DNA of 64,000 bases from Leptidea sinapis (taxonomy: Eukaryota > Arthropoda > Insecta > Lepidoptera > Pieridae), in NCBI RefSeq assembly GCF_905404315.1, contig NC_066309.1, positions 5,704,001 through 5,768,000 on the forward strand. Direction: 5' to 3'. Below the pieces are notes generated by a model. It was not told where the DNA came from, searched no databases, and saw only the letters and a list, made by a program, of their open reading frames with translations. The translations under genes were made by a program, and so were the position numbers. Below are positions 31,560 through 43,165 of this stretch, in pieces; the first letter of the stretch is position 1; each line of letters starts with the position of its first letter.

Positions 31560-32262
31560 TACACCCAACATCATCTGGAGCAAAAGCAGCCATTAAAGTA
31601 CGCCAACGCCGAGTAGTAGGGAAGCATGTCGTTAGAAATGAAATAGGCAAGCGGTACATAGATTTCTGTGTGAACAATGATTTGAATTTAACGAACACTC
31701 GAAGTAATGCTTTGTGGATAAGGCTTTTGACTGTGTTAAATGGGACAAACTGTGGGAGGTTTGTGGCGAAGCATGTGTCCGCGCTCATCTTGTCATGCTG
31801 ATTCGCAAACTGTACGAATCGAAATATAGCAATGTTACAGTAGGAGATGCAACATCAAGCTGTTTCATTTTCCATATAGGGATTCGCCAGGGATGTGTTA
31901 TCTCTCGCGTATTAATCTGTCACACAAACATCTGCATCTTAAAAGCTCAAGATAGAGGATGCTCAGTGTTTGGACACGGTCTGCTTACTGCTGCGCATAG
32001 TGTGATACTTTGGCCATGTTGCACGCAGAGAAGCCGACAACCTTGAGCGTTTGATGGTGACGGGAAATATAGAGGGTAAAACACCTAGAGACCGTACTCC
32101 TAAACGGTGGCCAGATCAAATCGCTGAAAATCTGAAAATCCCTACAAGCGCCACACTACCAGGCAACGGAGCGAAATTGATGGAGACAGCTTGTTGGGAA
32201 ATTGAATGCGAGTCACGATCCTCAGCAGTGAGGCTCTTAGTTCTAAGAAGAAGAAGAAAGTG
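31560..32262 (+). pseudogene. RTE-like LINE remnant
   Basis: Pieces in order: DKAFDCVKWDKLWEVCGEA, RKLYESKYSNVTVGDATSS and GIRQGCVIS (RT), a deletion with loss of the catalytic box, then HVARR.DNLERLMVTGNI, RDRTPKRWPDQIAENLK and a GAAGAAGAAGAAA tail at 32249-32261. Multiple frame changes. Lies between Sas-6 and RPA2. Confidence 0.7.
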
Positions 32263-32389
32263 GCTATACGATGCAGCAAATTCCACGCTAAACGCGTGAT
32301 TTTAGAATGACAAACGTCAACACGATGTGGTTGGAATTTAAATCTCCGGTGGTGGAATTTGACTGCTGTTATCAATCCGAACAATTTAT

Positions 32390-33000
32390 CTGAGTACTCC
32401 CCGTTATATGCGTTAGAAACTGCAGAAGGAACCCCACATCCCTATGCAGCTTCAAAAAATCAAGCCGATCGGAGGTGACAGGATCTTCGTTGATTCGAGC
32501 CAATTCGAGACAATATTTCACTATACTCAGTACTCAGGTACACCATGCATTTTAGAGGGCAATTTGGCTTTCTCTTCCACGGAAAGTCGGTGGATATATC
32601 GACGCCCACTACAATACACGTTGTGGCAGTTAATGGGGTTAATTAAGGGGATACGATGAGGGAATGGAGACTTGATGCGATGAACCCACATATTTGTGTC
32701 TTTAAAGGGTGAAGCTAGATTAAATTTTACTGGTCTCATACAAAGACTGCAAAACACAGTCTCGATGTCGGACAGAAGTTGGTTCCGTTTCTTCTCGACG
32801 CTTCCCGGGAGATATTGCCCCGACTTTCTAATACCAAGAAGCATATTCTGTGTTGTCGTTTGTGTAGCATGCAGAAGAAACACTGTAGCGGACAGCACGC
32901 AGAGTCAGATATGATTTTTAAGTTGTACATACTTGGCAGAGTATACGTTAACAAAATAAATAAGCTGGAGGAGCTTTATTAGCCATTTTCCTTTCGCAAA
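32390..33000. other. Probable LINE debris, unassigned
   Basis: ATGCAGAAGAAACACTGTAG and a following GACAGCAC (32870-32900) resemble ATGCAGAAGAAAAAGTGTAG at 17920 in the family P LINE, which suggests old minus-strand LINE sequence. No convincing protein motif. Confidence 0.3.
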
Positions 33001-33297
33001 GAGAACTGATTGGAATCCTGTTACATTAAAATAAAGTAATGCGAACCCGTCAGCCTCACGGAACTTAAAATGTAGGGCTGTAAGCTTTTAAAAGCCTTAT
33101 CACATTTAGTCAAACTCCCAAATTTAATTCAAAATATAATATTTTATTGGCTAAGTATGCTTTATGTCTAATACGTATGTAAGTCCGTACTCTTTGGTCG
33201 TAGTAATCTTATTATTATTATTTAATTAGAGCGTTGGTGACAAGGCCGTAACCTCAAACCAAAGTACAATAAAAGAAGAGTATTCAAATCACTTTTC

Positions 33298-34468
33298 AAT
33301 ATACAATAGAGTTGAGACGTACTAGGCAAAATGCAATACTAGGTATGACGGTGACTGTTACTCAAAAGTAACAGCGACAAATACCTGTTACAAAATACTA
33401 GCTGTTATTTTAATACTATCTGTGATAATATTATACTAGCTACTGTAGTGAGGCGTATATTTTTCGTTGTTTGGTGTTACTTGTTAGCGCCATCTATACG
33501 TATTACATAGTACTTTCTCTTGTGGTAACTTCGAATTTCAAAAGTTCTGTTTAGGTAAAGCTGTACAGACCTATTAATTATTCTTATAGTTTTGATGTAA
33601 TAAAAATAATCATTATAATTTCATATTCATTATGTTTCAATACTACCTTTGCATAAACAGTGATCCTTACCTAGTACACAATAAAAATGTGCCCTTATCA
33701 TACGAATAATTCAACAATAAAGTAGAAATAAACATCATAAAAAAATATTATTCAGTAGGTACTATCAAATTACCAATATAGGTTTTTTCTTTCGAAGAGG
33801 TGAGCCGTATTTTCCTGCTCGTAGGCATAATATAACTGTGAATAAATACGATTACGAAAAATGATATCAGAGACAGGGTCTTCCATTTGAAATTTACTTC
33901 AATATTTTAATTAGGTACCTATCTATCTAATCTTAACAATAGTATGTTAAATAAATGTACGAAAGTGATGTATCTATTATTTACAAATGTTTCTAAAAGA
34001 AAAATATTCAGTAAGCAATAAAAGTAAACAGGGTTTTTCTTATCCCATATATTTTAAAAGAATAGTTGAACCCGTAACTATTTTATTACCTATTGAATTA
34101 AAAATAATATAACAGACCTACAAATCACACAATTATAGCTGTATCAAAATACTGTTAAAAAAATACCTACTAAATACTCCTAATTATTTGTTCAATAACA
34201 GGTATTACTAAAATATCAGTTGCTACTAAAAAACTAGCTGTTACTAAATGTAACAGTTGTTACCAAAATACTAGTTGTTATCAAATACTTGTTCAGTAAC
34301 AGGTGTTACTCAAATAACAGTCGTTGCTAAAATACTAGTTGTTACAAAATACTCCTAATACTTGTCACTGTTATTTTTGATATCCAGTCACAGTGACAAC
34401 CGGTGATATTTTAATACCTGTTACAAATACCTGTGACGATAAATACGTCTCACCCCTAATATACAATA
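33298..34468. mobile_element. Unclassified 1.15-kb element with 11-bp flanking repeat
   Basis: AATATACAATA occurs at 33298-33308 and 34458-34468. The enclosed termini read GAGTTGAGACGTA and, inverted, AGGGGTGAGACGTA. Both ends are built from degenerate repeats of CTAGTTGTTAC/CTAGCTGTTAC followed by TAAAATA (33345-33415; 34140-34440). No ORF over 60 codons. Superfamily unknown. Confidence 0.55.
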
Positions 34469-34775
34469 TAATATTACAAGCAAAACCCCCGTTAGGTATA
34501 GGTTATATCTTGATAGACGTTAGATCTTCATTTTGATTAATTTGGTCTTTATATAATCAATGTTTCTAAGTTTTGGCGGGAATCAAATGTCAGTACACTC
34601 AGTCTCATTGTCAGTTACGATTTTCCAATTATTAAACAAAAGATAAAAAGTTTATAAAATACCAACTTATTTGTTTAAAACTTGAATTTAATGGGCAGTA
34701 GTGCGTAGAGCAATTCTTAATTGCATTTTTGAAAAAGTGAAGCTTTATATTTATTTAGTCTCGCAATATAGTATT

Positions 34776-36973
34776 ATGTGGAACGGTATGTTTTTCCAGT
34801 AATGTCGGTAATATTTTGTAATATAATCTCTTATAACTAATTCGAGAGGATTTGCAGATCAGTCGGTATCCGGTGGCGGATTTTTCAATTCTACAAATCA
34901 ATTTGCAAATGCTGCCACACCTAATCAAGGACAAAAGTCTGTATGTAATAATATGTATTTGCTTTAAATGTTGGTTGCTTACAACCTTGATCACAACGTC
35001 CTAAATCTAATTTAAATTTCAGGGTCGTAGATCTTCACGAACAGCGCCCATCGTAATAAAGCAAGCTTTGCATTGTGGTGATGATGGTGTTAAAATATGG
35101 GGGACTGAAATACAATTTGTATCTATTGTTGCTCGTGTCCGAAACATAAGAGTACAAAGTACAAAAATAACATATACTATACAAGATTTAACAGGAAGAA
35201 TGAGAGCTGTGCTCTGGCTTGATCAAGAAGCAATGGATGAGGATGTAAGTTCTGAACATATTGTGATAGATACAGGTTTTGCTGTTTTTTCTGCAACTTG
35301 GCATGTATTGTCTGTATGTGTATCTAGTTTTAGTGAAAACAAGTCTTGGTTTCAAACACTTGTGCCTTATTGTTTACTCTGTCGATCATTCTGAGAGGCC
35401 CTAGCCTCTGTGTCATTAACACTCATAATATTTTGTGTTATACATTATTGAAAGTTCTTAAAGCACCACTTTTCATGTTTTACTAGGATAAATCTGCACC
35501 AAAGGTCCAAGTAAATGATTATATTGAAATATTTGGAAATGTGAAAACAAATAAAGGTAAAAAGGTATTGATGGCATTCAAAATAAAGCCTATAACAGAT
35601 ATCAATGCGATAACATTTCACTATCTTCAGTGTATCAATAACAAACTTAAAATGGAAGCTGAATCAAAGAAGGTATGTCATTTTTCTACAAAATAGTTTG
35701 CACTGTGCATTCCTAGTATTTTGTAAATATATATTTATATGTGTATATATATTTTGTATTTTACAATTTTAATTTCTAGTAATAATTAACTAAATATATT
35801 TTCTGTATCAATGGCCTTTTCTTGATTTTTTGTTATAATTTAATAAATAATATTTGTAACTGAAAATGTTTTCAGGAAAAACCTTCTAACCCTGCACAAT
35901 TTACAAACAATTTGCCAGCAAATTCACTAGTGGGTATGGATAATGGGCAAGTCAATGGATTAAATCCACGTCAAATGATGGTGTATAATCTAATTCGAGC
36001 AGCTACTTTAGAGCAAGGAATTAGTAAACAGGATATTTATGTTACCCTAAAGGATAAGATGTCACATAATGAATTTGAGTATGTAAATTTAGTTTTTTTT
36101 CATAATTTAGTTTCATAATCTATACTAATATTATAAAGCTGCAGTGTTTGTTTGTTTAAACGCGCTAATCTCTGGTACTACTGGTCCGATTTGAATGATT
36201 CTTTCAGTGTTGGGTAGTCCATTTACCGAGGAAGGCTATAGGCAATGTTTTTTTTCAAAATTAGGGATCCGTAGTTAAATTGCTATTTTGTAACACAAGG
36301 TGTACAAACGAAAACCTATTTTTGCGTGCGCTGCAAAAACTATTGACAATAGAACAAAATGATGAACAGGCTATAATATAGGCAATATTTTATTACTTAT
36401 AAAACTATCGCGTGAATTATACTTTATATGGCAAAACATCGTTTGCCGGGTCAGCTAGTCCATAATATATAAGTGACTGGTATGATAATCTAGAGCTCTT
36501 AAAATATTTTTCTGAACCCTCTCTACTTTATTGACATAGATATTTCAAATGGATTCCAAATAGAATTAGCAAAGATAACTATTACACAGCACCTTGTATG
36601 TTAAAGCTCTCTTAAAGGGCTTTCCTAAATGAAGTATGAAATCTAATTAAACCTTCAGAATTAATGTCTTTAAGTGCATAGAATTCATAAGTTTATTCTG
36701 TAGCCAAAAAAACTTGTTTTAAAGATTTTACAATAAATGGTGATTGATGGATTTTCAATCACTATTTATTGTAAAATCTGAATAAAAATTGAAAGATGAA
36801 ATACAACATTACAACACCAAACATTTTATTTTTAGGCAACATTGAAACCTTTTTAAGTCTGTTTAACATATACATTATTTGTTTTCAGAAACATTCTTGA
36901 GTGGATGTGTAGTGAAGGCCATATCTACTCTACCATAGATGAAGAACATTTCCGTGCCACTGAAGCCTTTTAA
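34776..36973 (+). CDS. RPA2: Replication protein A 32-kDa subunit (6 coding exons)
   Basis: Coding exons 34776-34785, 34849-34940, 35023-35244, 35487-35672, 35876-36078 and 36889-36973 give 265 aa; every junction is GT/AG and in frame. Exon 1 is only ATG TGG AAC G, so the conserved MWNxGF start is split by an intron. Residues ~4-38 are the Gly/Ser/Asn-rich tail that is phosphorylated in other animals. Residues ~40-165 form the OB fold DBD-D (VSIVARVRNI, YTIQDLTGRMRAVLWLD, VNDYIEIFGNVK, VLMAFKIKPI). The C-terminal winged helix (MMVYNLIRAA, QDIYVTLKDKM, EWMCSEGHIYSTIDEEHF) binds DNA-repair partners. It is the middle subunit of the trimeric single-strand-binding RPA complex in the nucleus. Length is close to the human 270 aa. 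Confidence 0.95.
36119..36458 (+). mobile_element. Non-autonomous Helitron in RPA2 intron 5
   Basis: Begins TCTATACTAATATTATAAAG directly after an A, ends CTAG directly before a T, and has a GGCAAA..TTTGCC hairpin ~10 bp before the CTAG. These are canonical Helitron ends with A/T target. 340 bp, no coding capacity. It starts 40 bp after the exon 5 donor. Confidence 0.8.
36724..36778. repeat. 23-bp inverted repeat, one mismatch, 9-nt loop
   Basis: Arms 36724-36746 and 36756-36778 around ATGGATTTT. RPA2 intron 5, ~110 bp before the last exon. Confidence 0.9.
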
Positions 36974-36994
36974 GCCTTTTACACCTTTTACTTT

Positions 36995-37000
36995 AATAAA
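36995..37000 (+). terminator. RPA2 polyadenylation signal
   Basis: AATAAA 21 bp after the RPA2 stop codon; a very short 3' UTR. Confidence 0.65.
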
Positions 37001-37073
37001 ATCTTGATTATATTTACTACAAGTGTTGTAATAATTTAAATGAGTACAATTTCTTTATAATATATTCTCTATA

Positions 37074-37160
37074 CTACTATATAAAACAAAGTCCCCCGCT
37101 GTGTCTGTCTGTTTGTGTGCGATAAACTAAAAAACTACTGATTTATATATGGTTTTCACT
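37074..37160 (+). mobile_element. Helitron 5'-end fragment
   Basis: TCTATACTACTATATAAAAC and CCGCTGTGTCTGTCTGTTTG resemble the 5' end of the 36119 Helitron family. No matching 3' end was seen. Confidence 0.45.
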
Positions 37161-37196
37161 AAAATCAAAGAATATGTAATAGTAAAAGTACAGAAG

Positions 37197-37335
37197 GCTC
37201 ACTCCGCAAAATCAGTAATAGGGACTCTTGCTGCTATACAGTTAGGTCAAATTCAATCGCCTTTAATAACTACATTTATATTAACCTAAACTAGAAGTTG
37301 CCTCTCTTTCTATCGCGTGACTCTCATAACGGTGC
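37197..37335. repeat. Dispersed repeat family D, copy 2
   Basis: Co-linear with 24552-24690 up to CTATCGCGTGACTCT. Here it leads into a GC-rich island instead of AT-rich sequence. Confidence 0.65.
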
Positions 37336-37890
37336 GTACAAATTACGCCTGACAGCCGCGTGAGCTGTTCGACCCGAGTTGACCTTCATTTGCCGCGCAA
37401 GCCAATATGTTGATATAAGGGCTTATGCGCACTAGGCGGTAAGCGCAGATGTGGCCGCAGCACGCGGTTTGAAAGGCGGCGTGCCGCGATGCGGCGCGTA
37501 AAGCAAAAACCGGTTGGTCAACCGTAACTTTCAAAAACTTCCATCATCAACACAACATGCGCGAACGAAGGCTAGCCGCCGACTGACCGACAACCGCGCA
37601 GTGCGCACGAGTGTACTTGCGACACTGCCGTGGCTCCCTTGCTACCGCAAAAACTGTCGGCCAATGCGTTCGATCATAGCGGCTCAAACATATTAGCACC
37701 TTGCGGTAGGCCATGCGGCACACCGCGCTGTGATAACCGCATAGTGCGTATGTGACCTAAATGTGCTAGAACGCGATTGCCGCGCGCGGGAGCCGCTCTA
37801 ACTTGAACAGCCCGCGGCTAATGTCTGACACCTGCCTGCAATAACTTTTTCGAAATTCGCCGCGCGAGCCAAAATTACAACCTTCCCTTA
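37336..37890. other. GC- and CpG-rich island without a gene
   Basis: About 550 bp clearly richer in G+C and in CGCG/GCGC words than the surrounding DNA (for example 37430-37500 and 37740-37800). No ORF beyond 64 codons and no protein motif. Short recurring words such as GCCGCG, CGCAGTGCGCA and CCGCATAGTGCG suggest repeats or a decayed GC-rich transposon. A CpG-island promoter is possible but no gene follows. Confidence 0.5.
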
Positions 37891-38605
37891 GAATAAATAA
37901 GCATTAAGCGCCCGATAGAAGGTAAGTAATCGCTCGAAAAAGTATGGCAAGTAAAATTGCGCTTGATAAAGCTCAAGTTTACTCAGAGATCCGTCAGTGT
38001 TCCGCCTCTCATCTTGTGGAAAATGACTCGTTCAAATTCTTCAAAAATGACTAAGTATTTGTAGCGTGAAATATTGTTACCACGCAACAGAAAAATGTTA
38101 AAAAACTGATGGTAATACAATTCATTTGTAAGTACTTAATTTAATACATTATTAGAACATAAAACGATCGTAAGTCGTAACACAAAAAAAATAACCTAAG
38201 CTACGGTGGTGTTGCTACATGAGAGGAAAAAATTTACCCACGCTATTTTTTTTGTCTAACAATCTTTATTTTGTTTTTTACTATTAACGGTAAAATACAT
38301 ATTTCTGTGTACCTATTTAAAATCGAATGGTTTTATTTACCTTTCAAGTATTTCAAAGAAGTGGGTACTTATTTATAGTATGAAGTGGTGAAGCTTTCTG
38401 GTTTTTTGTGTAGGTAACATTAATGTTATGGTCCTTTATTATTGTGTTTGGCGTTGGAAGGTCAAAATAAAGGGACGAGGGGAGGTGTCGGCGAGGATTA
38501 TGTGGAATGGAGTAGAGTGGAGTAAAAAGGGATCATATATTAGCTACCAAATCTTATCTTATATATGAAATACCTACATCCTTGTTAAACCATTCCATCC
38601 AATAG

Positions 38606-39700
38606 CCTTGTTAAACCATTGACAATACTCTTTATCAGATCAATTAATGAAGGTATAGTACCTAAAATTTGGAAATCCGCTTTCGTTACTCCTGTATACA
38701 AAAATGGAAATAAAAATGACATTAAAAATTACAGGCCTATCTCCAAGCTATGTATATTTGCCAAAATCTTTGAACGTATTATTCACACTCAGGCTTACAG
38801 CTCTCTAAAATCTACGTTCATACCTGAACAACATAGTTTCATGCAGAATCGGTCGACCACCACTAATCTGTTATCATTTATTGATTACACGACTGCAGGT
38901 ATGGACGGAGGTGGACAAGTAGATGCTGTTTTCACCGATTTTAGTAAAGCATTTGACCGAATTGATCACTGCATACTATTACAGAAACTTCAATACATGG
39001 AAATCTATTCAGATGGTTCACCACTTACATTGAAAATAGGTCTCAACAAGTTGTTGTAAAAGGCTATGCCTCTTCTTGGATTACTGTATGTTCTGGAGTG
39101 CCACAAGGCTCATTACTAGGCCCTCTATTATTTAATATATTTATTAATGATGTAGGCGGTTGCTTTGAAACATCCAATTTTTTACTGTATGCTGATGATA
39201 TGAAAATATTCTCAAATATCACCAGAGATTCAGATTGTCAGCTTCTTCAAGCGGATCTAGATTTGAGGCATACTGTCTTCGTAATAAACTAGATCTAAAC
39301 GCGTTAAAATGTCATTCCATTACTTTTTCTCGTAAGTATAATATAATAGAATACAAATATAAAATAAAGGGCGTTGTTCTTAATTCTGTTAATGAAATTA
39401 GAGACCTCGGTGTTACACATGACAGTAAACTTACATATGAAAAACACATCGATAATATAGTTAAAAAGGCCAAGAAATCTTCTGGTTTCATCAAACGGAT
39501 ATGTTCTCAATTTTCTAGCATAAAACTGATTAAAATACTATATTGTTCATGTGTTCGAAGCACCCTTGAATATACAAATTATTTAAGTTTTCTTTAGTGT
39601 TAATTCCGCCAATATTTGTCTTTTTTGTAACCTATTTATGTCATGTAATACTGTTTGTTTTCCTAATAAAATAAAATAAATAAATAAAATAAAGTAAATA
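38606..39700 (+). pseudogene. LINE reverse transcriptase, second copy of the 13716 family
   Basis: 5'-truncated. Reads SINEGIVPKIWKSAFVTPVY, NYRPISKLCIFAKIFERII and FTDFSKAFDRIDHCILLQKL; then a frameshift near 38990; GVPQGSLLGPLLF and YADDMKIF; a frameshift near 39255; then EIRDLGVTHDSKLTYEKHI to 39570. The rest is deleted and the 3' tail (CCTAATAAAATAAAATAAA, 39662-39700) follows. The 15-mer CCTTGTTAAACCATT is duplicated at 38580-38594 and 38606-38620. Confidence 0.8.
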
Positions 39701-40520
39701 CTCAGAGTAGGAATTTTCTATGGCTTGTCACTCCAAACTGTTTTTAAATTATAGATTGTATATGTATATTTTTGTAATCGCATTTTAAGTACCCAGTGTC
39801 ACTTCCGTCATCAAGACGAAATTAATGACATATCAGTTATCAAAATCGGTTAAGCCGTTCAGTAGTAACACGTGGACATAGAAACGGACATACATACTTA
39901 CAGGTCAAACACATAATCTTTCTTTGGGCTTCGCTGCAGTTTGGGAAAAAAGACGACCGATTTAGCCTTCGTTTAATTTCATTTTATTACGTCTGCATAT
40001 CTTTTCTGCTATTTACTAAGAAAAAAATATTTTTAATAGTTATTATTAGGTACCATGATCTTTATTTTATTCTGTTTTGTCTAAACTATCCATACTTATC
40101 ATTAAAAATACATGCGGATGTAGTCGCGTGTATCATTTAGTATTCCCATGCTTGCCTTTATTTGTTCGAATAAAAAAGCAGTGCGTTTTCCCATATAATG
40201 TGAGGTAAAGCTGGGTAATGGTATCACTAAAACCAATGTGTATGAGCGTGTGGCGAGCGTAGGTTCATGCAGGTCACGCACACTAAGAACCTAAATTATC
40301 ACCATAGTTTTACGCTTTTTGCACTAAGTTACTAGTTAAGGTTATACCTTAACTAAGGCATTTCAAAATACATAGATTTAAAAATAATCTATATCATGCC
40401 AAAAACTGTTTTGTTTTGGTAGGTATCTGAGAACGAATACCGAAAAACCTGCAAGATATCCCTTATTCCTTCCAACATAACCTTTATTTTTGGAATTTGG
40501 TTTGAATTATGTTGTTTACA
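39701..40520. other. Intergenic, unassigned
   Basis: AT-rich. Around 39800-39920 there is a dispersed-repeat-like segment (AAATCGGTTAAGCCGTTCAG). No gene seen. Confidence 0.35.
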
Positions 40521-41223
40521 TTAAGGACGCGTTTACGAATCCGACAAAAATAAGATATTTTTCGGTAGAGTTTGTGATGAAATGAAATTAAATCTGAATA
40601 TACTAAAAATTGCCACAAATAGATTACTTCCTTATCTCCAATTAGCGGGAAATATTTGCTTTGAAATTTTGATATTTTTTGTCGTAAAAACGATTATCCG
40701 TTACCTCTTCACACAAAATTGACGAAATGGGGCTTCATTCAGGATCAGTTTTCTTCTACTAGTTACTTACATAATTTTGTCTCTTAAAAATTACGTAAGG
40801 AAAGCAGATATAATATTTTAAAAAACACGGGAAATAAATTAATGAACATGTTATAAATAATCTCAGAAAAAAATAAAAATGAATCGTCTAAAATTCATAT
40901 TATATTTTTCTGATAAGCATGAGCTTTAAAGTGTGGTATTAAGGGTTATTTTATTTTGTCCCTCCGTACGCACTGCACACAGAGATCTATCGAAACAACC
41001 TCAGTCCGCGCTCGGCCGCCGTCGTGAGTAGACACTGTGTCGGTTGTAAGTAGCAGCTCGTATTCGGAAAGATCGCTGTACGAACATGAATATTTTTTAT
41101 AAGCACTACAGTACTGTCTTTGATACTTTATATATTTTGTACGCAGTCATATTCAAAAATGATGTTTCTGTATTTTTTTGAAGAATCAGTGATTCATTTC
41201 TAAATATAAGGTCTATATTAAAT

Positions 41224-41535
41224 CGAAATCCAAGATGGCGGCTATGAAATTCACCAACTTCTCTTCATGGGTGTCATTTTCATGGTTTTCGGAGTCAACA
41301 ATAACGAATATCGGGTCAAAACCGAAATTCAAGATGGCGACTATGAAATTTACCAACTTCTCTTCGTGGGTGTTATTTTCATGGTTTTCGGGGTCAACAA
41401 TAATGAATTTCGGGTCAAAATCGAATTTCAAGATGGCGCCTATGAAATGCACCAACTTCTCATCATGGGTGTCATTTTCATGGTTTTTGGGGTCAACCAT
41501 TACGAATATCGGGTCAAAATCTAAATTCATGATGG
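41224..41535 (+). repeat. 99-bp tandem repeat array A (3+ units)
   Basis: AAGATGGCG or a variant starts at 41232, 41331, 41430 and 41529, exactly 99 bp apart; units also share ACCAACTTCTC, CATGGTTTT.GG and CGGGTCAAAA. Since 99 is a multiple of three, three frames stay open by periodicity alone, giving 33-residue repeated peptides on both strands. Confidence 0.9.
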
Positions 41536-42444
41536 CATCCATCTATAAAATATACAAAATTTTATTCATGGGTGTCATTTACATCGCCAAAATTAGAATT
41601 CATTCATAAACTTAAATTATATTATAAAAGGCCTGTCTAACAATATCCCAAATTAATGCAACATGCTAAATTAATTCTTCATTCCCTAAATATAGAAATA
41701 TTTAAGTTTCGACTTTTCACCCACGATATTAACAAAACACATTCCGTTACCAATCTAATTAAAAAATCTCAAAATTTGATTTTTGAAAGACCTATCTAAT
41801 GATACCTATATATTACATAAATGTAACGTATATCTTCCTTAATCCTGCATTATTTTCAAAAGACCAAAGGAAATGTCATGTATCAAACCTGAATCTAGCT
41901 TTCAAAGACCTATCCAATGATACCCCACAAGATAAGTCTCCAGTATTTTTTTCAACTCCACTTTTAGGGGAGGTGTCCTTAGGGGGGAAGCTACGTCCAA
42001 AGCACCAGACAACACAAAAAAAGGCGTGCGTACAAAGTCATGTCAGAAGTGAAACTTATTTGTGAAAACCAATTTTTAAATCTCGTTTATATTAATAATT
42101 ATCCTAATCTGTTCTCTAAACCAATTGATTTTTGTCAATATTAGAAATTATTGGATGTTTTACTAACTAACTAAACTAATTATTATTTCTCATTAAATCT
42201 GCACGATACAAAGCTAGTAGGGAAGATGTTCTACATACTCGCGGCCGCGCGCTAAACCTGCATGATACAACGCTAGTAGTGAAGTTGTTTTACTTCATAG
42301 CGTTACCGTCTGCTTCATGCTACATTCGAATTTTCTCACTCTATCTCAATCAGACTCAATCTCCCTCCCCTCTTCTTGGATAAAAACGTCCTTCATTTTC
42401 GTGACACTTTATTCCGTTTCATACGTAAAAATTTTACCCTCATG

Positions 42445-43165
42445 CGGGCAAGGAAGTTTCCCTTCAAAAATGATCCCACATTCGTTCTCTGCATCCTCGA
42501 GAACCTCGAATACGATATCCATATTGTTGAAATCATAATTTTGCGCGGCAGCCAATTTGGATTTAAAAACTGATCCCAAATCCGTTCTCTGCACTCTCGA
42601 GAACCTTGAATACGATATCCATATTGTTGAAACCATAATTTTGCGCGACGGCCATCTTGGATTTCAAACATGATCCCAAATTCGTTCTCTGCGATCTCGA
42701 GAACCTCGGATTCGATATCCATAATGTTGTAATCATAATTTTGCGCGGCGGCCATCATGGATTTCAAAAATACTCCAAATTCGTTCTCTGTACCCTCGAG
42801 AACCTCGGATACGATACCATATTGCTGAAATCATAATTTTGCGCGGCGGCCATCTTGGATTTCAAACATGATCCCAAAATCGTTCTCTGCACCCTCGATA
42901 ACCTCGGATACGATACCCATATTATGGAAATCATATTTTTGCGCGGCGGCCATCTTGGATTTCAAAAATGATCCCAAAATCGTTCTCTGCACCCTCGAGA
43001 ACCTCAGATACGATACCATATTGCTGAAATCATAATTTTGCGCGGCGGCCATCTTGGATTTCAAAAATGATCCCAAAGTCGTTCTCTGCACCCTCGATAA
43101 CCTCGGATTCGATACCCATATTGCTCAATCATAATTTTTCGCGGCGGCCATCTTGGATTTAAAAA
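42445..43165 (-). repeat. ~99-bp tandem repeat array B (about 7 units)
   Basis: GCCATCTTGG or a variant recurs at 42551, 42651, 42751, 42849, 42949, 43048 and 43147 (spacing 98-100). Units share ATTTTGCGCGGCGGCC, CGTTCTCTGCACCCTCGAG and AACCTCGGATACGATA. The minus strand carries GAAATCCAAGATGGC, also found at the start of array A. Confidence 0.9.

Noticed and set aside
32527..32898. 123-codon minus-strand ORF and 72-codon plus-strand shadow
   Set aside because: No conserved motif; surrounding words point to old LINE sequence.
37943..38053. 36-codon ORF starting MASKIALDKAQVYSEIRQC
   Set aside because: Short, no neighbours, no homology recognised; it follows the GC-rich island and could be chance.
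41213..41609. Overlapping ORFs of 85-124 codons on both strands
   Set aside because: They are produced by a 99-bp tandem repeat lacking stops; the period is a multiple of three, so frames stay open passively. No start context, splice structure or known domain.
42445..43165. Possible CRISPR array (regular repeats with spacing near 99 bp)
   Set aside because: The whole unit is repeated, there are no distinct repeats and spacers, and the genome is an animal one. It is a satellite-type tandem array.
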